From: Bradyrhizobium glycinis
Lineage (GTDB): Bacteria; Pseudomonadota; Alphaproteobacteria; Rhizobiales; Xanthobacteraceae
DNA: 64,000 nucleotides
Direction: 5' to 3'
NCBI RefSeq assembly: GCF_016031655.1
Contig: NZ_JACCHQ010000011.1
Coordinates: forward strand, 124,001-188,000
Part shown: piece after piece, positions 36,536 through 45,836 of the stretch
How the letters are laid out: the number at the start of each line of letters is the position of its first letter
Position numbering within the stretch: the stretch's first letter is position 1
Notes under the pieces: model-generated
Databases searched by the model: none
Seen by the model: the letters and a program-made list of their open reading frames with translations, nothing else
What the model was told of the DNA's origin: nothing
Program-made: the position numbers and the translations under genes

Positions 36536-37603
36536 ATGGCGCAGCCGACCTTCTTCACAAAGCCGCCTGCCGCAGCGTTGGCCGACATCGCCACGCTGAC
36601 CAAGGCGCAGCTGGTCGATCCCGCGAGGGGCGGCCACGTCATCACGGGCGTTGCTTCGCTCGACGAAGCGGGCCCGATGCATCTGGCGTTCTTCGACAAC
36701 CTCAAATACGCCGATCAGCTCAGAGCGACCAAGGCGGGGGCCTGTCTGGTCAGTCCGCGCTTCGAGGCCGAGGTGCCCGAACATGTGGCGGTGCTGCGGG
36801 TGGCGCAGCCATTCCGCGCCTTCGTCCGGATCGCGCGGGAATGGCACGCCGACGCGCTGCGGCCGCAATCCTGGGTTGGCAACGACGGTATCGCGCCGTC
36901 GGCCATCATCGATCCCACGGCCCGGCTCGAGGACGGCGTGGTCGTCGACCCCCTTGCCGTGATCGGCCCGGAGGTCGAGATCGGCAGCGGCACCGTGATC
37001 GGCGTCGGAGCGGTGATCGGCCCGGGCGTCAAGATCGGCCGGGATTGCAATGTCGGCGCCCGGACCGCGATCCAGTGCGCATTGATCGGCAACAACGTGC
37101 TGATCCATCCCGGCTGCTCGATCGGCCAGGACGGCTACGGCTTCATCTTCTTCGGCCCTGAAGGTCATCTGAAGGTGCCGCAGACCGGACGCGTGCTGAT
37201 CCAGAACGACGTCGAGGTCGGGGCCAACACCACGATCGATCGGGGGTCCTTGCGCGACACCGTGATCGGCGAGGGGACCAAAATCGACAATCAGGTCCAG
37301 ATCGGCCACAATGTGACGATCGGCCGGCACTGCCTGCTCGCGGCCCAGATCGGCCTCGCCGGCAGCCTGACCATCGGCGACAACGTGGCGCTTGGAGCGA
37401 AGGTTGGCATCAACAATCACCTCAAGATCGGCGACGGAGCGCAGGTGACGGCGATGAGCGCGGTCAAGGACGACATCCCGCCGGGCGGCCGCTGGGGCGG
37501 GCATTTCGCCAAGCCGACCAAGCAATGGTTCAAGGAGATCATCGCGGTGGAGCGCCTGGTACGCGACAGCAAGGCCGATCCGAAGGACGAGGGACGGGAA
37601 TGA
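36536..37603 (+). CDS. lpxD: UDP-3-O-(3-hydroxyacyl)glucosamine N-acyltransferase
   Basis: This 355-residue enzyme adds the second acyl chain in lipid A synthesis. An N-terminal uridine-binding domain is followed by a left-handed beta-helix built of hexapeptide repeats (VIGPEVEIGSGTVIGVGAVI) with the catalytic HNVTIGRHCLLAAQ segment. GGGGTGGA precedes ATG 36536. The stop overlaps fabZ as ATGA. Confidence 0.97.
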   Translation: MAQPTFFTKPPAAALADIATLTKAQLVDPARGGHVITGVASLDEAGPMHLAFFDNLKYADQLRATKAGACLVSPRFEAEVPEHVAVLRVAQPFRAFVRIAREWHADALRPQSWVGNDGIAPSAIIDPTARLEDGVVVDPLAVIGPEVEIGSGTVIGVGAVIGPGVKIGRDCNVGARTAIQCALIGNNVLIHPGCSIGQDGYGFIFFGPEGHLKVPQTGRVLIQNDVEVGANTTIDRGSLRDTVIGEGTKIDNQVQIGHNVTIGRHCLLAAQIGLAGSLTIGDNVALGAKVGINNHLKIGDGAQVTAMSAVKDDIPPGGRWGGHFAKPTKQWFKEIIAVERLVRDSKADPKDEGRE

Positions 37604-38061
37604 CGGCGGAATCACCTGTTAAGTTCGAGCTGGTGGACATCAACGCGATCCTCCAGACGCTGCCGCACCGCTTTCCGATGCTGCTGATCGACCGCGTGAT
37701 CAACATCCGCGCCGATTACAGCGGCATCGGCATCAAGAACGTCACCTTCAACGAGCCGGCGTTCCAGGGGCATTTCCCCGAGCGTCCGGTCTATCCCGGC
37801 GTCATGATGATCGAGGCGATGGCGCAGACCGCGGGCGTGATCGGCATCAAGTCGGTCGAGGGCACCGAGAAGCCGCGGGCGGTCTATTTCCTGACCATCG
37901 ACAAGTGCAAGTTTCGCAAGCCGGTGCTGCCTGGCGATACGATCGAGTATCACATGCGCTCGCTCGGCCGCCGCAAGACCATGTGGTGGTTTCACGGCGA
38001 TGCCAAGGTCAACGGTCAGGTCGTCGCTGAAGCCGACGTCGGCGCCATGCTGACTGATTGA
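37600..38061 (+). CDS. fabZ: 3-hydroxyacyl-ACP dehydratase FabZ
   Basis: This 153-residue hot-dog enzyme dehydrates 3-hydroxyacyl-ACP in fatty acid synthesis and competes with lipid A enzymes for the same substrate. It has LPHRFPMLLIDRV and the active-site segment GHFPERPVYPGVMMIEAMAQ with His58 and Glu72. ATG 37600 overlaps the lpxD stop by four bases. Confidence 0.97.
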   Translation: MTAESPVKFELVDINAILQTLPHRFPMLLIDRVINIRADYSGIGIKNVTFNEPAFQGHFPERPVYPGVMMIEAMAQTAGVIGIKSVEGTEKPRAVYFLTIDKCKFRKPVLPGDTIEYHMRSLGRRKTMWWFHGDAKVNGQVVAEADVGAMLTD

Positions 38062-38070
38062 GCGGATCGA

Positions 38071-38128
38071 CGAATAGCGAATAGAGAATGGCGCGTAGTC
38101 CACTTTCCATTCGCAACTCGCCATTCGC
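38071..38128. repeat. Imperfect inverted repeat between fabZ and lpxA
   Basis: The left arm (38071-38091, beginning CGAATAGCGAATAG) pairs with the right arm (38108-38128, beginning CCATTCGCAACTCG) at 17 of 21 positions. It looks like a dispersed REP-type intergenic element and contains direct CGAATAG steps. Confidence 0.5.
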
Positions 38129-38246
38129 CCTGAAATGCGCCGAGATGATACGTCACTGGACAGATCGGGCATAGTCGCGCTAACCAGCCGAAAACCGAGC
38201 GAATTCAATACATAACCAGACCTTCTTGACGAGTAAGATTGGCTTG

Positions 38247-39038
38247 ATGAGCAAGATTGATCCCACCGCGCGGATCGCGGACGGCGCCGTGATCGGCGAG
38301 GGCACCGAGATCGGACCCTATTGCATCATCGGCCCGAACGTCGTCATTGGCGCGAACTGCAAGCTGATCGGGCATGTGCACGTCACGGCGCAGACCACGA
38401 TCGGCGACGGCTGCACCATCTATCCGTTCGCTTCGCTGGGCACGCCGCCGCAATCGCTCAGCTATCGTGGCGAGCTGACGCAGCTCAGGATCGGCTCGGG
38501 CTGCACCATCCGCGAATCCGTGACCATGAACGCGGGGACCGTCGCCGGCGGGGGCGTCACCTCGGTTGGCGACCGCGGCTATTTCATGAACTGCAGCCAC
38601 GTCGGCCACGACTGCCATGTCGGCAACGACGTGATCTTCGCGACCTCAGCGACGCTTGGCGGTCATTGCGAGGTCGGCGACTTCGTCTTCATCGGCGGAC
38701 TGTCCGCCGTGCACCAGTTCACCCGCATCGGAGCGCAGGTCATGGTCGGCGGGGTGTGTGGCGTCCGCGACGACATCATTCCGTTCGGTCTCGTCAACGG
38801 CCAATATGCCGTGCTCGAAGGCCTCAACCTGATCGGCATGAAGCGGCGCAAGTTCACCAAGCAGCGCCTCGCCACCGTGCGCGCGTTCTACCAGAAGCTC
38901 TTCCATGGCCCCGGCACCTTCGCCGAGCGGCTGGAAGCGGCACGGCCGCTCGCGGGCGAGGACCCCGCGATCGCCGAAATTCTCGACTTCATCGGCAAGG
39001 GCAAGCGCCCGCTCTGTCTTCCCGCCATCGCGAAGTGA
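38247..39038 (+). CDS. lpxA: UDP-N-acetylglucosamine acyltransferase
   Basis: This 263-residue enzyme performs the first acylation of lipid A synthesis. It is a left-handed beta-helix (IDPTARIADGAVIGEGTEIG) with the catalytic histidine in NCSHVGHDCHVG (His121) and a helical C-terminal domain (MKRRKFTKQRLATVRAFYQKLF, counted as a region). ATG 38247 is taken; a TTG at 38226 would add seven atypical residues. Confidence 0.97.
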   Translation: MSKIDPTARIADGAVIGEGTEIGPYCIIGPNVVIGANCKLIGHVHVTAQTTIGDGCTIYPFASLGTPPQSLSYRGELTQLRIGSGCTIRESVTMNAGTVAGGGVTSVGDRGYFMNCSHVGHDCHVGNDVIFATSATLGGHCEVGDFVFIGGLSAVHQFTRIGAQVMVGGVCGVRDDIIPFGLVNGQYAVLEGLNLIGMKRRKFTKQRLATVRAFYQKLFHGPGTFAERLEAARPLAGEDPAIAEILDFIGKGKRPLCLPAIAK

Positions 39039-39045
39039 TGCTGGG

Positions 39046-39915
39046 ATGGCCGCGGGCACGACATCGGCGGCTTTGCAGGTTTCGTCACCGGTCGGCATCG
39101 TCGCCGGCGGCGGCGCCATGCCGTTCGCGGTCGCCGAGTCGCTCGCCGCGCACGGCATCACGCCGGTGCTGTTTCCGTTGCGCGGGGCCTGCGATCCCCA
39201 GCGGGTGGAGAAATTCCGCCATCGCTGGATCTCGGTCGGCCAGCTCGGCCGCGCGATGCGGCTGTTCCGCGAGGAGGGCTGCCGCGACCTGATCTTCATC
39301 GGAACATTGGTGCGGCCTTCGCTGTCTGAGATCCGGTTCGACTTCACGACGCTGCGCCTGCTCGGCAACGTCATCCGGGCCTTCCGCGGCGGCGACGATC
39401 ATCTGCTGTCGGGTGTCGGCCGCATCCTCGAGCAGGACGGATTCCGGATGGTCGGCATCAAGGACGTTGCGCCGGATCTGTTGATGCCCGAGGGCTGCAT
39501 AAGCCGCGCCTGGCCGAGCGATGCCAGCAAGACCGACATCGCGCGCGGCCGGGCGGTGCTGACCGCGCTCGGTCCGTTCGACATCGGCCAGGCTGTGGTC
39601 GTGATCGACGGTCATGTGGTGGCGGTCGAGGACATCGAGGGCACCGACGCGCTGCTCGCCCGCGTCGCGCGGCTGCGCGAGGAGGGCCGCATCCGCGCCG
39701 CTACCGGACGCGGCGTGCTGGTGAAGGCGCCGAAGAGCGGTCAGGACCTGCGTTTCGACCTGCCGACGATCGGTCCGCGCACCATCGAGGGCGTCGCGGC
39801 CGCCGGCCTTGCCGGCATCGCCGTCATCGCGGGCAACACCATCGCCGCCGAGCCGCAGGCGATGATCGCACTTGCTGATGCCAAATATCTCTTCGTCATC
39901 GGCCTGCCCGCGTGA
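39046..39915 (+). CDS. lpxI: UDP-2,3-diacylglucosamine pyrophosphatase LpxI
   Basis: This 289-residue protein belongs to the LpxI (DUF1009) family, which hydrolyses UDP-2,3-diacylglucosamine to lipid X. It replaces LpxH in many alphaproteobacteria. Visible motifs include GIVAGGGAMPFAVAES, the central LLSGVGRILEQDGF and VVVIDGHVVAVEDIEGTDAL, and the C-terminal FDLPTIGPRTIEGVAAAGLAGIAV region. It lies directly between lpxA and lpxB, which supports the assignment. The stop overlaps the lpxB start. Confidence 0.94.
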   Translation: MAAGTTSAALQVSSPVGIVAGGGAMPFAVAESLAAHGITPVLFPLRGACDPQRVEKFRHRWISVGQLGRAMRLFREEGCRDLIFIGTLVRPSLSEIRFDFTTLRLLGNVIRAFRGGDDHLLSGVGRILEQDGFRMVGIKDVAPDLLMPEGCISRAWPSDASKTDIARGRAVLTALGPFDIGQAVVVIDGHVVAVEDIEGTDALLARVARLREEGRIRAATGRGVLVKAPKSGQDLRFDLPTIGPRTIEGVAAAGLAGIAVIAGNTIAAEPQAMIALADAKYLFVIGLPA

Positions 39916-41093
39916 TGTCGCGTGATCCCGAGCGCAAGATATTCCTGATCGCGACGGAGGAATCCGGCGACAGGCTTGGCAGCGCCTTGATGAAGGTGCT
40001 GCGCCAGCGCCTCGGCGACGGCGTGCAGTTCGTCGGTGTCGGCGGCCGCACCATGGCGCGCGAGGGCCTGGAATCGCTGTTTCCGATCGAGGAGCTGTCG
40101 ATCGTCGGGTTTGCGGCGGTGGTGCAACAATTGCCGAAGATCCTGCGGCTGATCCGGCAGACCGCCGACGCCGTGACCGAGGCCGCGCCCGACGTGCTCG
40201 TCATCATCGACAGCCCCGACTTCACGCACCGCGTCGCCCGCCGCGTGCGCGCGCGCAGTCCCGCGATCCCGATCGTCGATTACGTCTCGCCGCAGCTCTG
40301 GGCATGGCGGCCGGGACGGGCGCGGACCATGCTCGGCTATGTCGACCACGTGCTCGGCCTGCTGCCGTTCGAGCCGGAGGAATACCGCAAGCTCGGTGGG
40401 CCGCCCTGCAGCTATGTCGGCCATCCCCTTGTCGAGCAATTGGGCTCGCTGCGGCCGAGTGCGGAGGAGCAGAAGCGCCGCGACGGTGAGCCGCCCGTGC
40501 TGCTGGTGCTGCCCGGCAGCCGCCGCAGCGAGGTCAAGCATCATCTCAACGTGTTCGGCGCAACGCTCGGGCGCTTACGGGGCGAGGGCTGCGCGTTCGA
40601 ATTGATGCTGCCGACCATGCCGCATCTCGAAGCCATCATCCGCGAAGGCATCGCGAATTGGCCGGTCAAGCCTCAGATCGTGATCGGCGAGAACGAGAGG
40701 CGGGCCGCCTTCCGCATCGCCCACGCCGCGCTGGCGAAATCCGGCACGGTGACGCTCGAGCTCGCGCTGTCAGGCATTCCGATGGTGACGGCCTATCGCG
40801 TCGGCGCGATCGAGGCCTTCATCCTGCGCCGCGCGATCCGCGTCTCGTCGGTGATCCTCGCCAATCTCGTGATCGGCAAGGATGTCATTCCGGAGTATCT
40901 GCAAGAGGAGTGCACGCCGGAGAAGCTGGCGCCAGCGCTTCGCGACGTTCTGACGGATTCCACGCTGCGGCGGCAGCAGGTCGAGGCCTTTGCCAGGCTC
41001 GATCAGATCATGTCGACCGGCACCACATCGCCGAGCGTGCTCGCCGCCGACATCGTGCTCGCAACGACGCGGAAGAGTGGGCGAACGAGCTAG
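39915..41093 (+). CDS. lpxB: Lipid-A-disaccharide synthase
   Basis: This 392-residue glycosyltransferase joins lipid X and UDP-diacylglucosamine to form the lipid A disaccharide. It has ATEESGDRLGSALM at the N-terminus, DSPDFTHRVARRVR, YVSPQLWAWRPGRA, LLPFEPEEY, VLPGSRRSEV and AKSGTVTLELAL. ATG 39915 shares its first base with the lpxI stop (TGATG); GTG 39912 is an alternative. It ends the block. Confidence 0.97.
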   Translation: MSRDPERKIFLIATEESGDRLGSALMKVLRQRLGDGVQFVGVGGRTMAREGLESLFPIEELSIVGFAAVVQQLPKILRLIRQTADAVTEAAPDVLVIIDSPDFTHRVARRVRARSPAIPIVDYVSPQLWAWRPGRARTMLGYVDHVLGLLPFEPEEYRKLGGPPCSYVGHPLVEQLGSLRPSAEEQKRRDGEPPVLLVLPGSRRSEVKHHLNVFGATLGRLRGEGCAFELMLPTMPHLEAIIREGIANWPVKPQIVIGENERRAAFRIAHAALAKSGTVTLELALSGIPMVTAYRVGAIEAFILRRAIRVSSVILANLVIGKDVIPEYLQEECTPEKLAPALRDVLTDSTLRRQQVEAFARLDQIMSTGTTSPSVLAADIVLATTRKSGRTS

Positions 41094-41215
41094 GGTATCT
41101 CATGAACGTCTGCTTGCAACAGCACAACGGAAGCCACTCGGCCTGGCTGCTCTCCAAAAACCAAAGGCCAAGAAACGCAACAGCGAAGGCGTGAGTGACG
41201 CTGAAGCGACGTGGA

Positions 41216-42757
41216 TCACCCCTGTTGCGAAGGCAGACTAAAGTGAAACACGGCCCCCCGTGGTTCATTCGCACCAGTCCAAAGTCGTCCTCCGTGCGCC
41301 TCGATGATCGATTGGCAAATCGATAAGCCCATGCCGGTCCCGTCCGGCTTGGTGGTGTAGAAGGGCTCGAACAGGCGGTCAACGATTGCGACGTCAAGTC
41401 CAGGTCCGGTATCGCGTACGGCGACAACAACGCGATTTGATGCATCTGCAGCCGTGCTGATCCGCAGCTCTCGTCCGCCAACGTCGACGCAGTTCATTGC
41501 CTCGATCGCGTTGAGGATCAAATTGAGAACCACCTGTTGCAGCTGAACGCGATAGCCCTTCACGAGCGGCAAGCCGGGGGCGAGGTCGGTCTGGATCGAG
41601 ACGTCATGTTTGAGCAGCTCGCTACGGGCTATGGTGATCACGTCCAGGATTGCAGCATTGACATCGACGCTCTCCTTCGGCGCTGGAGCTTTCTTGATCA
41701 AGGAACGGATCCAACTGATGATCTCGCCGCCTCGCTTGGCTTCTGCGACAATGGATACGAGCGCCTGCTGCGCCTTTTCGAAATTTGGAGATTGTGTTCC
41801 TAGCCAGTTCAGTGCGGCCTCTGCGTTGCAGAGCACCGCGGTGATTGGTTGGCTTGATTCGTGTGTCACCGAAGCCGTGACCTGGCCCATTGCCGCCGCG
41901 CGATTGGCGTGTGTTAGTTCAGCCTGCATCTCACGGAACGTCTCGGCGGTTCGCTTGCGTTCGGTGATGTCGCGGCTCAGACAAATGATTCGTGACTGTC
42001 CGACTTCGCAGAATTCCCGCATACGAACTTCGACGGGAAACACAGTGCCGTCCTTTCGGCAATAGCGCCTCTCGAGCGTAGCGATGCCGCCGGCCTTGAG
42101 ACGCTCCCGGTTGCGACGCCAAGTCGCTTCATCCATCTCCAGATCGAACAAAGCCGCAGTTGCCCCAACCAGTTCGGCCCGGCTGTAGCCGAGACTTTCG
42201 CAGGCATTCCGATTCACATCGAGAACGCGACCATCTTCACTGTGCAACATGAACGTATCGGTCGCGTGGTCCACGAAGGTACGGAAACGGGCCTCGCTCT
42301 CGATCAGTGCCTGTTCGGCGCGCTTGCGCTCGGTGATGTGGCGCCCCACACCGCGGTAACCCACGAAGTTCCCTGTCTTGTCAAAGATGGGCAGCCCAGA
42401 GACGGAAATATAGCGCTTGCCGCCGTCAGGTGTCGGCCGCGCGAGCTCGAAATCGCGAAACGGGAGGTGAGCGTCGAGTATCTCCCGGTGTTTGCGCCAG
42501 CCATCTGCGTCAGGTTCGAGATACGGGACCTCCCATCGTGTCCTGCCGATCTCGGAGACCGGCGGCTCGGGAAGCGTCTCGGCGAACTCCTGGCGGATGA
42601 AGCGATGCTGCGCGTCCGTTTCCCAGTACACATCAAAGGAGAATTGCACCAGCGTGCGAAAGCGCTCCTCGCTCTCGCGCAGTGCCTCCTCGGGGCGCTT
42701 GCACTCGTTCGAATCGATCGCGACCGACGGCACTTGAATCGCATGTTGCATGATCAT
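41216..42757 (-). CDS. Orphan cytoplasmic PAS-domain sensor histidine kinase
   Basis: This 513-residue kinase has two PAS/PAC domains (about 27-143 and 150-267, each ending DITERKR or HITERKR), a phosphoacceptor helix with His299 in TASVTHESSQPITAV, and an ATPase domain with NLILNAIEAM, DTGPGLD and GTGMGLSI. The H-box normally reads HE(V/I)NQP; here ESS replaces the usual E-x-N. No transmembrane helix is seen, so it senses a cytoplasmic signal. No response regulator gene is adjacent. The layout resembles rhizobial FixL-like and related PAS kinases, but the usual haem-PAS features were not recognised. Confidence 0.88.
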   Translation of the reverse strand: MIMQHAIQVPSVAIDSNECKRPEEALRESEERFRTLVQFSFDVYWETDAQHRFIRQEFAETLPEPPVSEIGRTRWEVPYLEPDADGWRKHREILDAHLPFRDFELARPTPDGGKRYISVSGLPIFDKTGNFVGYRGVGRHITERKRAEQALIESEARFRTFVDHATDTFMLHSEDGRVLDVNRNACESLGYSRAELVGATAALFDLEMDEATWRRNRERLKAGGIATLERRYCRKDGTVFPVEVRMREFCEVGQSRIICLSRDITERKRTAETFREMQAELTHANRAAAMGQVTASVTHESSQPITAVLCNAEAALNWLGTQSPNFEKAQQALVSIVAEAKRGGEIISWIRSLIKKAPAPKESVDVNAAILDVITIARSELLKHDVSIQTDLAPGLPLVKGYRVQLQQVVLNLILNAIEAMNCVDVGGRELRISTAADASNRVVVAVRDTGPGLDVAIVDRLFEPFYTTKPDGTGMGLSICQSIIEAHGGRLWTGANEPRGAVFHFSLPSQQG

Positions 42758-43009
42758 CTCTTGCTCACGCGTGATGGATCAATCGACCGATTTGTCGTAC
42801 CGGATTGCGTCCCGTCCCGGAGTTATCCAAGATTGATCAGGAATATGCCTTTGGCGACTATACTCCCGTATACAGGGCCTCTCTATAGCGACGTGCCTGT
42901 GACGAACCCGAGCCGAAACAACGCGAGCTGAACCCGGGTCCGTCAACGCATGCGTGTGAGGCGGCCCGTCTTTCTTCTCTCGCGGGCGGCGACCAATGTC
43001 CGTCGATAG
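42758..43009. other. Intergenic region upstream of the PAS kinase
   Basis: Nothing is supported here apart from the probable kinase promoter. The right end merges into the decayed binding-protein gene. Confidence 0.35.
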
Positions 43010-43276
43010 TGGCCGACGCCCGCCTTCGATGCGATATGGGAGCAACGGCCGGATGCCGTGCTGGTGAGCGGAGAGGGCGATCTTTACGCCAACCGCCAGC
43101 TCATCGCCGAGCTCGCCGTGAAAAAGCGCCTGCCGACGATATGTCCGTACCGCGATTACGTCGAAGCCGACGTATTGATGGGTTATGCTCTCAATCTCAC
43201 GGAGCTGTTCAGGCAGTTGGCCGATGACGTGCAACAAGTCCTGAAAAGGCCGCTCTCAGGGGAGAACCGGACCTGA
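43010..43276 (+). pseudogene. Truncated ABC_sub_bind-family binding protein (C-terminal remnant)
   Basis: The frame encodes AFDAIWEQRPDAVLVSGEGD, NRQLIAELAVKKRLPTIC, YRDYVEADVLMGYALNLTELFR and LADDVQQVLKR. This matches the last quarter of the many ABC_sub_bind (pfam04392) proteins in Bradyrhizobium, where the same pattern precedes the C-terminus. An in-frame TAG lies just upstream at about 43005 and the N-terminal three-quarters are absent, so this is a remnant rather than a working gene. Confidence 0.65.
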
Positions 43277-43427
43277 CGCATTGAGCGGCCGGGCCGCCGC
43301 TGGTGAGCCGGAAGGCCATTCGGTCGGCGGCCGATCGACACGCTAAGTCCAGGACCCGAATGCGAATTGTGAGGTCACTTCCGGGCCCGCACCACTCACC
43401 ACAGACGCAGAGTGCGCTCCAAGAGTT

Positions 43428-43745
43428 CTATTTCGGAGTGCCGGTCTGGCTCCCCGATCCGGTGGTCTGCCCACTTCCCGGCCGGCCCGGAGGATTCGCA
43501 GAAGCGGCCGGCTTGTCCTGATCGGCCACGTATCCGGACTCTCCGGAGTTGCGGGTCTTGATGCCCTTGTCCGCGTCGCGCTGCATCTGCTCATTGGGCT
43601 GACCAGCCTTGAGCCCTTGGTCCACGTCGCGGTTCATCTCCTCCTTGGTTTGCTCACTGGGTGCGGCCTTTTGCTGTTGGGCCGTTGCTTGGAAGGCAAT
43701 TGCGCTTCCGGCGACTACAATCAACGCGAGAATTGCTGTTCGCAT
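43428..43745 (-). CDS. Small exported hypothetical protein
   Basis: This 105-residue protein has a signal peptide (residues 1-22, ending ATAQ) and a hydrophilic, Gln/Lys/Asp-rich body with the repeat-like segments DVDQGLKAGQPNEQMQ and DADKGIKTRNSGES, then a Gly/Ser/Pro-rich end. GGAGGAG precedes the ATG at 43745, a strong ribosome site. I do not recognise a family. Confidence 0.65.
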   Translation of the reverse strand: MRTAILALIVVAGSAIAFQATAQQQKAAPSEQTKEEMNRDVDQGLKAGQPNEQMQRDADKGIKTRNSGESGYVADQDKPAASANPPGRPGSGQTTGSGSQTGTPK

Positions 43746-43952
43746 GCTTCTCCTCCACGGCTTGCTCCGGCCCCTAAACGCGCGAACCTCCCAAGGTTTC
43801 CTAGTTCCAATCGCTATTGCCGAAAATCACGTCTTGCGATCAGGTGGGTTGCGCTCAAGGCGCCGATTTGCCCAGCGGCATGCATTGATGTGTGTGTTTG
43901 ACGTTTCACTCGGACAGCAAAGCGGACCCGAACGAGTTCATGAGCACCCGCC

Positions 43953-44720
43953 CTAAGCCAGTCCGCCATCGACGCGAAAGCACTGGCTGGTGATGCGCTG
44001 ACTTTCGTCGGAGGCGAGGAACAGCGCCATGTTGGCGATGTCCTCGGGCGTTACCGCATCGGGCACCGCCTGGCGCGAGCGCATCTCGGCGATGACCCGA
44101 TCGTCCGGATACCACAACCGGCGCTGGCGCTCGGTGATCACCATCCCCGGCGCGATTGCGTTGACGCGAATGCGGTCGGAGCCGACCGATCGCGCCAGCG
44201 AGTTGGTGAAGCCGACGATCGCCGCTTTCGCCGCGGCATAGACCGGCAGCGCCGGCGCGCCGCGCATCCAGGCGATCGAGGACATGTTGATGATCGAGCC
44301 GCCGCCGCGCGCCTGCATCTGCGGAACCACCGCTTGCGCGGCGAAGAAGACGTGCTTGAGATTGACGCCGATCATCCAGTCGAACTGGGATGGCGTGACG
44401 TCGGCGAGAACCTGACGCTGATCGTTTGCGGCGTTGTTGACGAGAACGGCGGCATCGCCGAGCGAACGCTGGGCCTCTGCCATGGCGCTGCGCAGGGCGT
44501 CGATGTCGAGGATATCGCAGGGCACGAATAGCGGCGCGGGCCCGGACGAGGTCGCTATCTCCCGTACCAGGGCTTCGCCGGCATCCTTGTCGATATCGAG
44601 GAAGGCGACCCGGGCGCCTTGGCCTGCGAAGGCCCGGACGAAGGCGGCGCCGATGCCGCTGGCGCCTCCGGTAATCAAGACCACGCGGCCGGCAAGGCTG
44701 GAATAGGTCGTCTTCGTCAT
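43953..44720 (-). CDS. SDR-family oxidoreductase in the sugar ABC operon
   Basis: This 255-residue short-chain dehydrogenase has the cofactor motif TGGASGIGAAF, NNAAND, the catalytic Ser in MSSIAW and YAAAK, and the C-terminal RVDGGLA. Its ATG at 44720 overlaps the ABC ATPase stop by four bases, so it is the last gene of the operon. Such genes usually oxidise the imported sugar or its lactone. ATG 44720 fits family length; upstream in-frame ATGs lie inside the ATPase gene. Confidence 0.9.
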   Translation of the reverse strand: MTKTTYSSLAGRVVLITGGASGIGAAFVRAFAGQGARVAFLDIDKDAGEALVREIATSSGPAPLFVPCDILDIDALRSAMAEAQRSLGDAAVLVNNAANDQRQVLADVTPSQFDWMIGVNLKHVFFAAQAVVPQMQARGGGSIINMSSIAWMRGAPALPVYAAAKAAIVGFTNSLARSVGSDRIRVNAIAPGMVITERQRRLWYPDDRVIAEMRSRQAVPDAVTPEDIANMALFLASDESQRITSQCFRVDGGLA

Positions 44721-45826
44721 GCGATCAGGCGCTCCGTCTCGGGGTCGAACAGGCAAATGCGGCGGGTGTCGAGCGCGAAGACGGCGGACGTGCCGGGCGC
44801 GGGGCGGATATCCGGCGAGATCCGCGCCATCGCGGGCTCGCCGCCGAGCCGCAGCAACACCATCGTCTCGGCACCGGTCGGCTCGACCAGCTCCACCGGC
44901 GCCTCGACGAGGACAGGAGCCTCGCTGGAAAATGTGCGGCTGCCCTCGGCAATGCATTCCGGCCTGATTCCGAACACCACCTTGCGCCCGACAAAGGGGG
45001 CTGCGGCGTCATATCCCCTCAGGCGCAGACGAAGCTCGTCGACCCGTCCCGCGCCGATCACGACGACCGGGCCGTCATTTTCGGCTTCGAGCCGCGCCGG
45101 CATGGTGTTCATCGGCGGCGAGCCCATGAAGCGTGCGACGAACAGATTGGCGGGAAAGCGATAGACGGTGTCGGGGTCGGCGAATTGCTGCACGCTGCCC
45201 TGATGCATCACGGCGATCCGCGTCGCCATCGTCATCGCCTCGATCTGATCGTGGGTGACATAGACGATGGTGGCGCCGATGCGCTGGTGCAGGCGCTTGA
45301 TCTCCATCCGCATCTCGACGCGCAGCTTGGCGTCGAGATTGGAGAGCGGCTCGTCGAACAGGAAGAGCAGGGGATTGCGCACCAGCGCGCGCCCCATCGC
45401 CACGCGCTGGCGCTGGCCGCCGGACAATTGCGAGGGCTTGCGGCCGAGCAGCGGCTCGATCTGGAGCAGTTTTGCGACATTCGCGACCGCAGCGTCCTGC
45501 TCGGCCTTGGGAATGTGACGGCATTCCATGCCGAAGGTGATGTTCTGTCGTACGGTCATCGAGGGATAGAGCGCGTAGGACTGGAACACCATGGCGATGT
45601 CGCGGTCCTTCGGCGCGACGTCGTTGACGACGCGGCCGCCGATTTCGATCGTTCCCGCGCTCGGGCGGTCGAGCCCGGCGACGATGTTGAGCAGCGTGGA
45701 CTTGCCGCAGCCGGACGGGCCGACCAGCACGGTGAACTCGCCGCTCTCGATGTCGAGCGCGATGTCCTTCAGCACCTCCAGATTGGCGTAGCGCTTGGAC
45801 AGGCCGCGAATGCTCAGTGCTGCCAT
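44717..45826 (-). CDS. Sugar ABC transporter ATP-binding protein (UgpC/MalK type)
   Basis: This 369-residue ATPase powers the CUT1 sugar importer. Walker A (GPSGCGKST), Q-loop (VFQSYALYPSMTV), signature (LSGGQRQRVAMGRA), Walker B (LFLFDEPLSNLD) and H-loop (VTHDQ) are present, followed by a TOBE/regulatory domain (about residues 240-369). It lies 10 bases after the second permease gene. Confidence 0.95.
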   Translation of the reverse strand: MAALSIRGLSKRYANLEVLKDIALDIESGEFTVLVGPSGCGKSTLLNIVAGLDRPSAGTIEIGGRVVNDVAPKDRDIAMVFQSYALYPSMTVRQNITFGMECRHIPKAEQDAAVANVAKLLQIEPLLGRKPSQLSGGQRQRVAMGRALVRNPLLFLFDEPLSNLDAKLRVEMRMEIKRLHQRIGATIVYVTHDQIEAMTMATRIAVMHQGSVQQFADPDTVYRFPANLFVARFMGSPPMNTMPARLEAENDGPVVVIGAGRVDELRLRLRGYDAAAPFVGRKVVFGIRPECIAEGSRTFSSEAPVLVEAPVELVEPTGAETMVLLRLGGEPAMARISPDIRPAPGTSAVFALDTRRICLFDPETERLIA

Positions 45827-45836
45827 GACAACTCCA

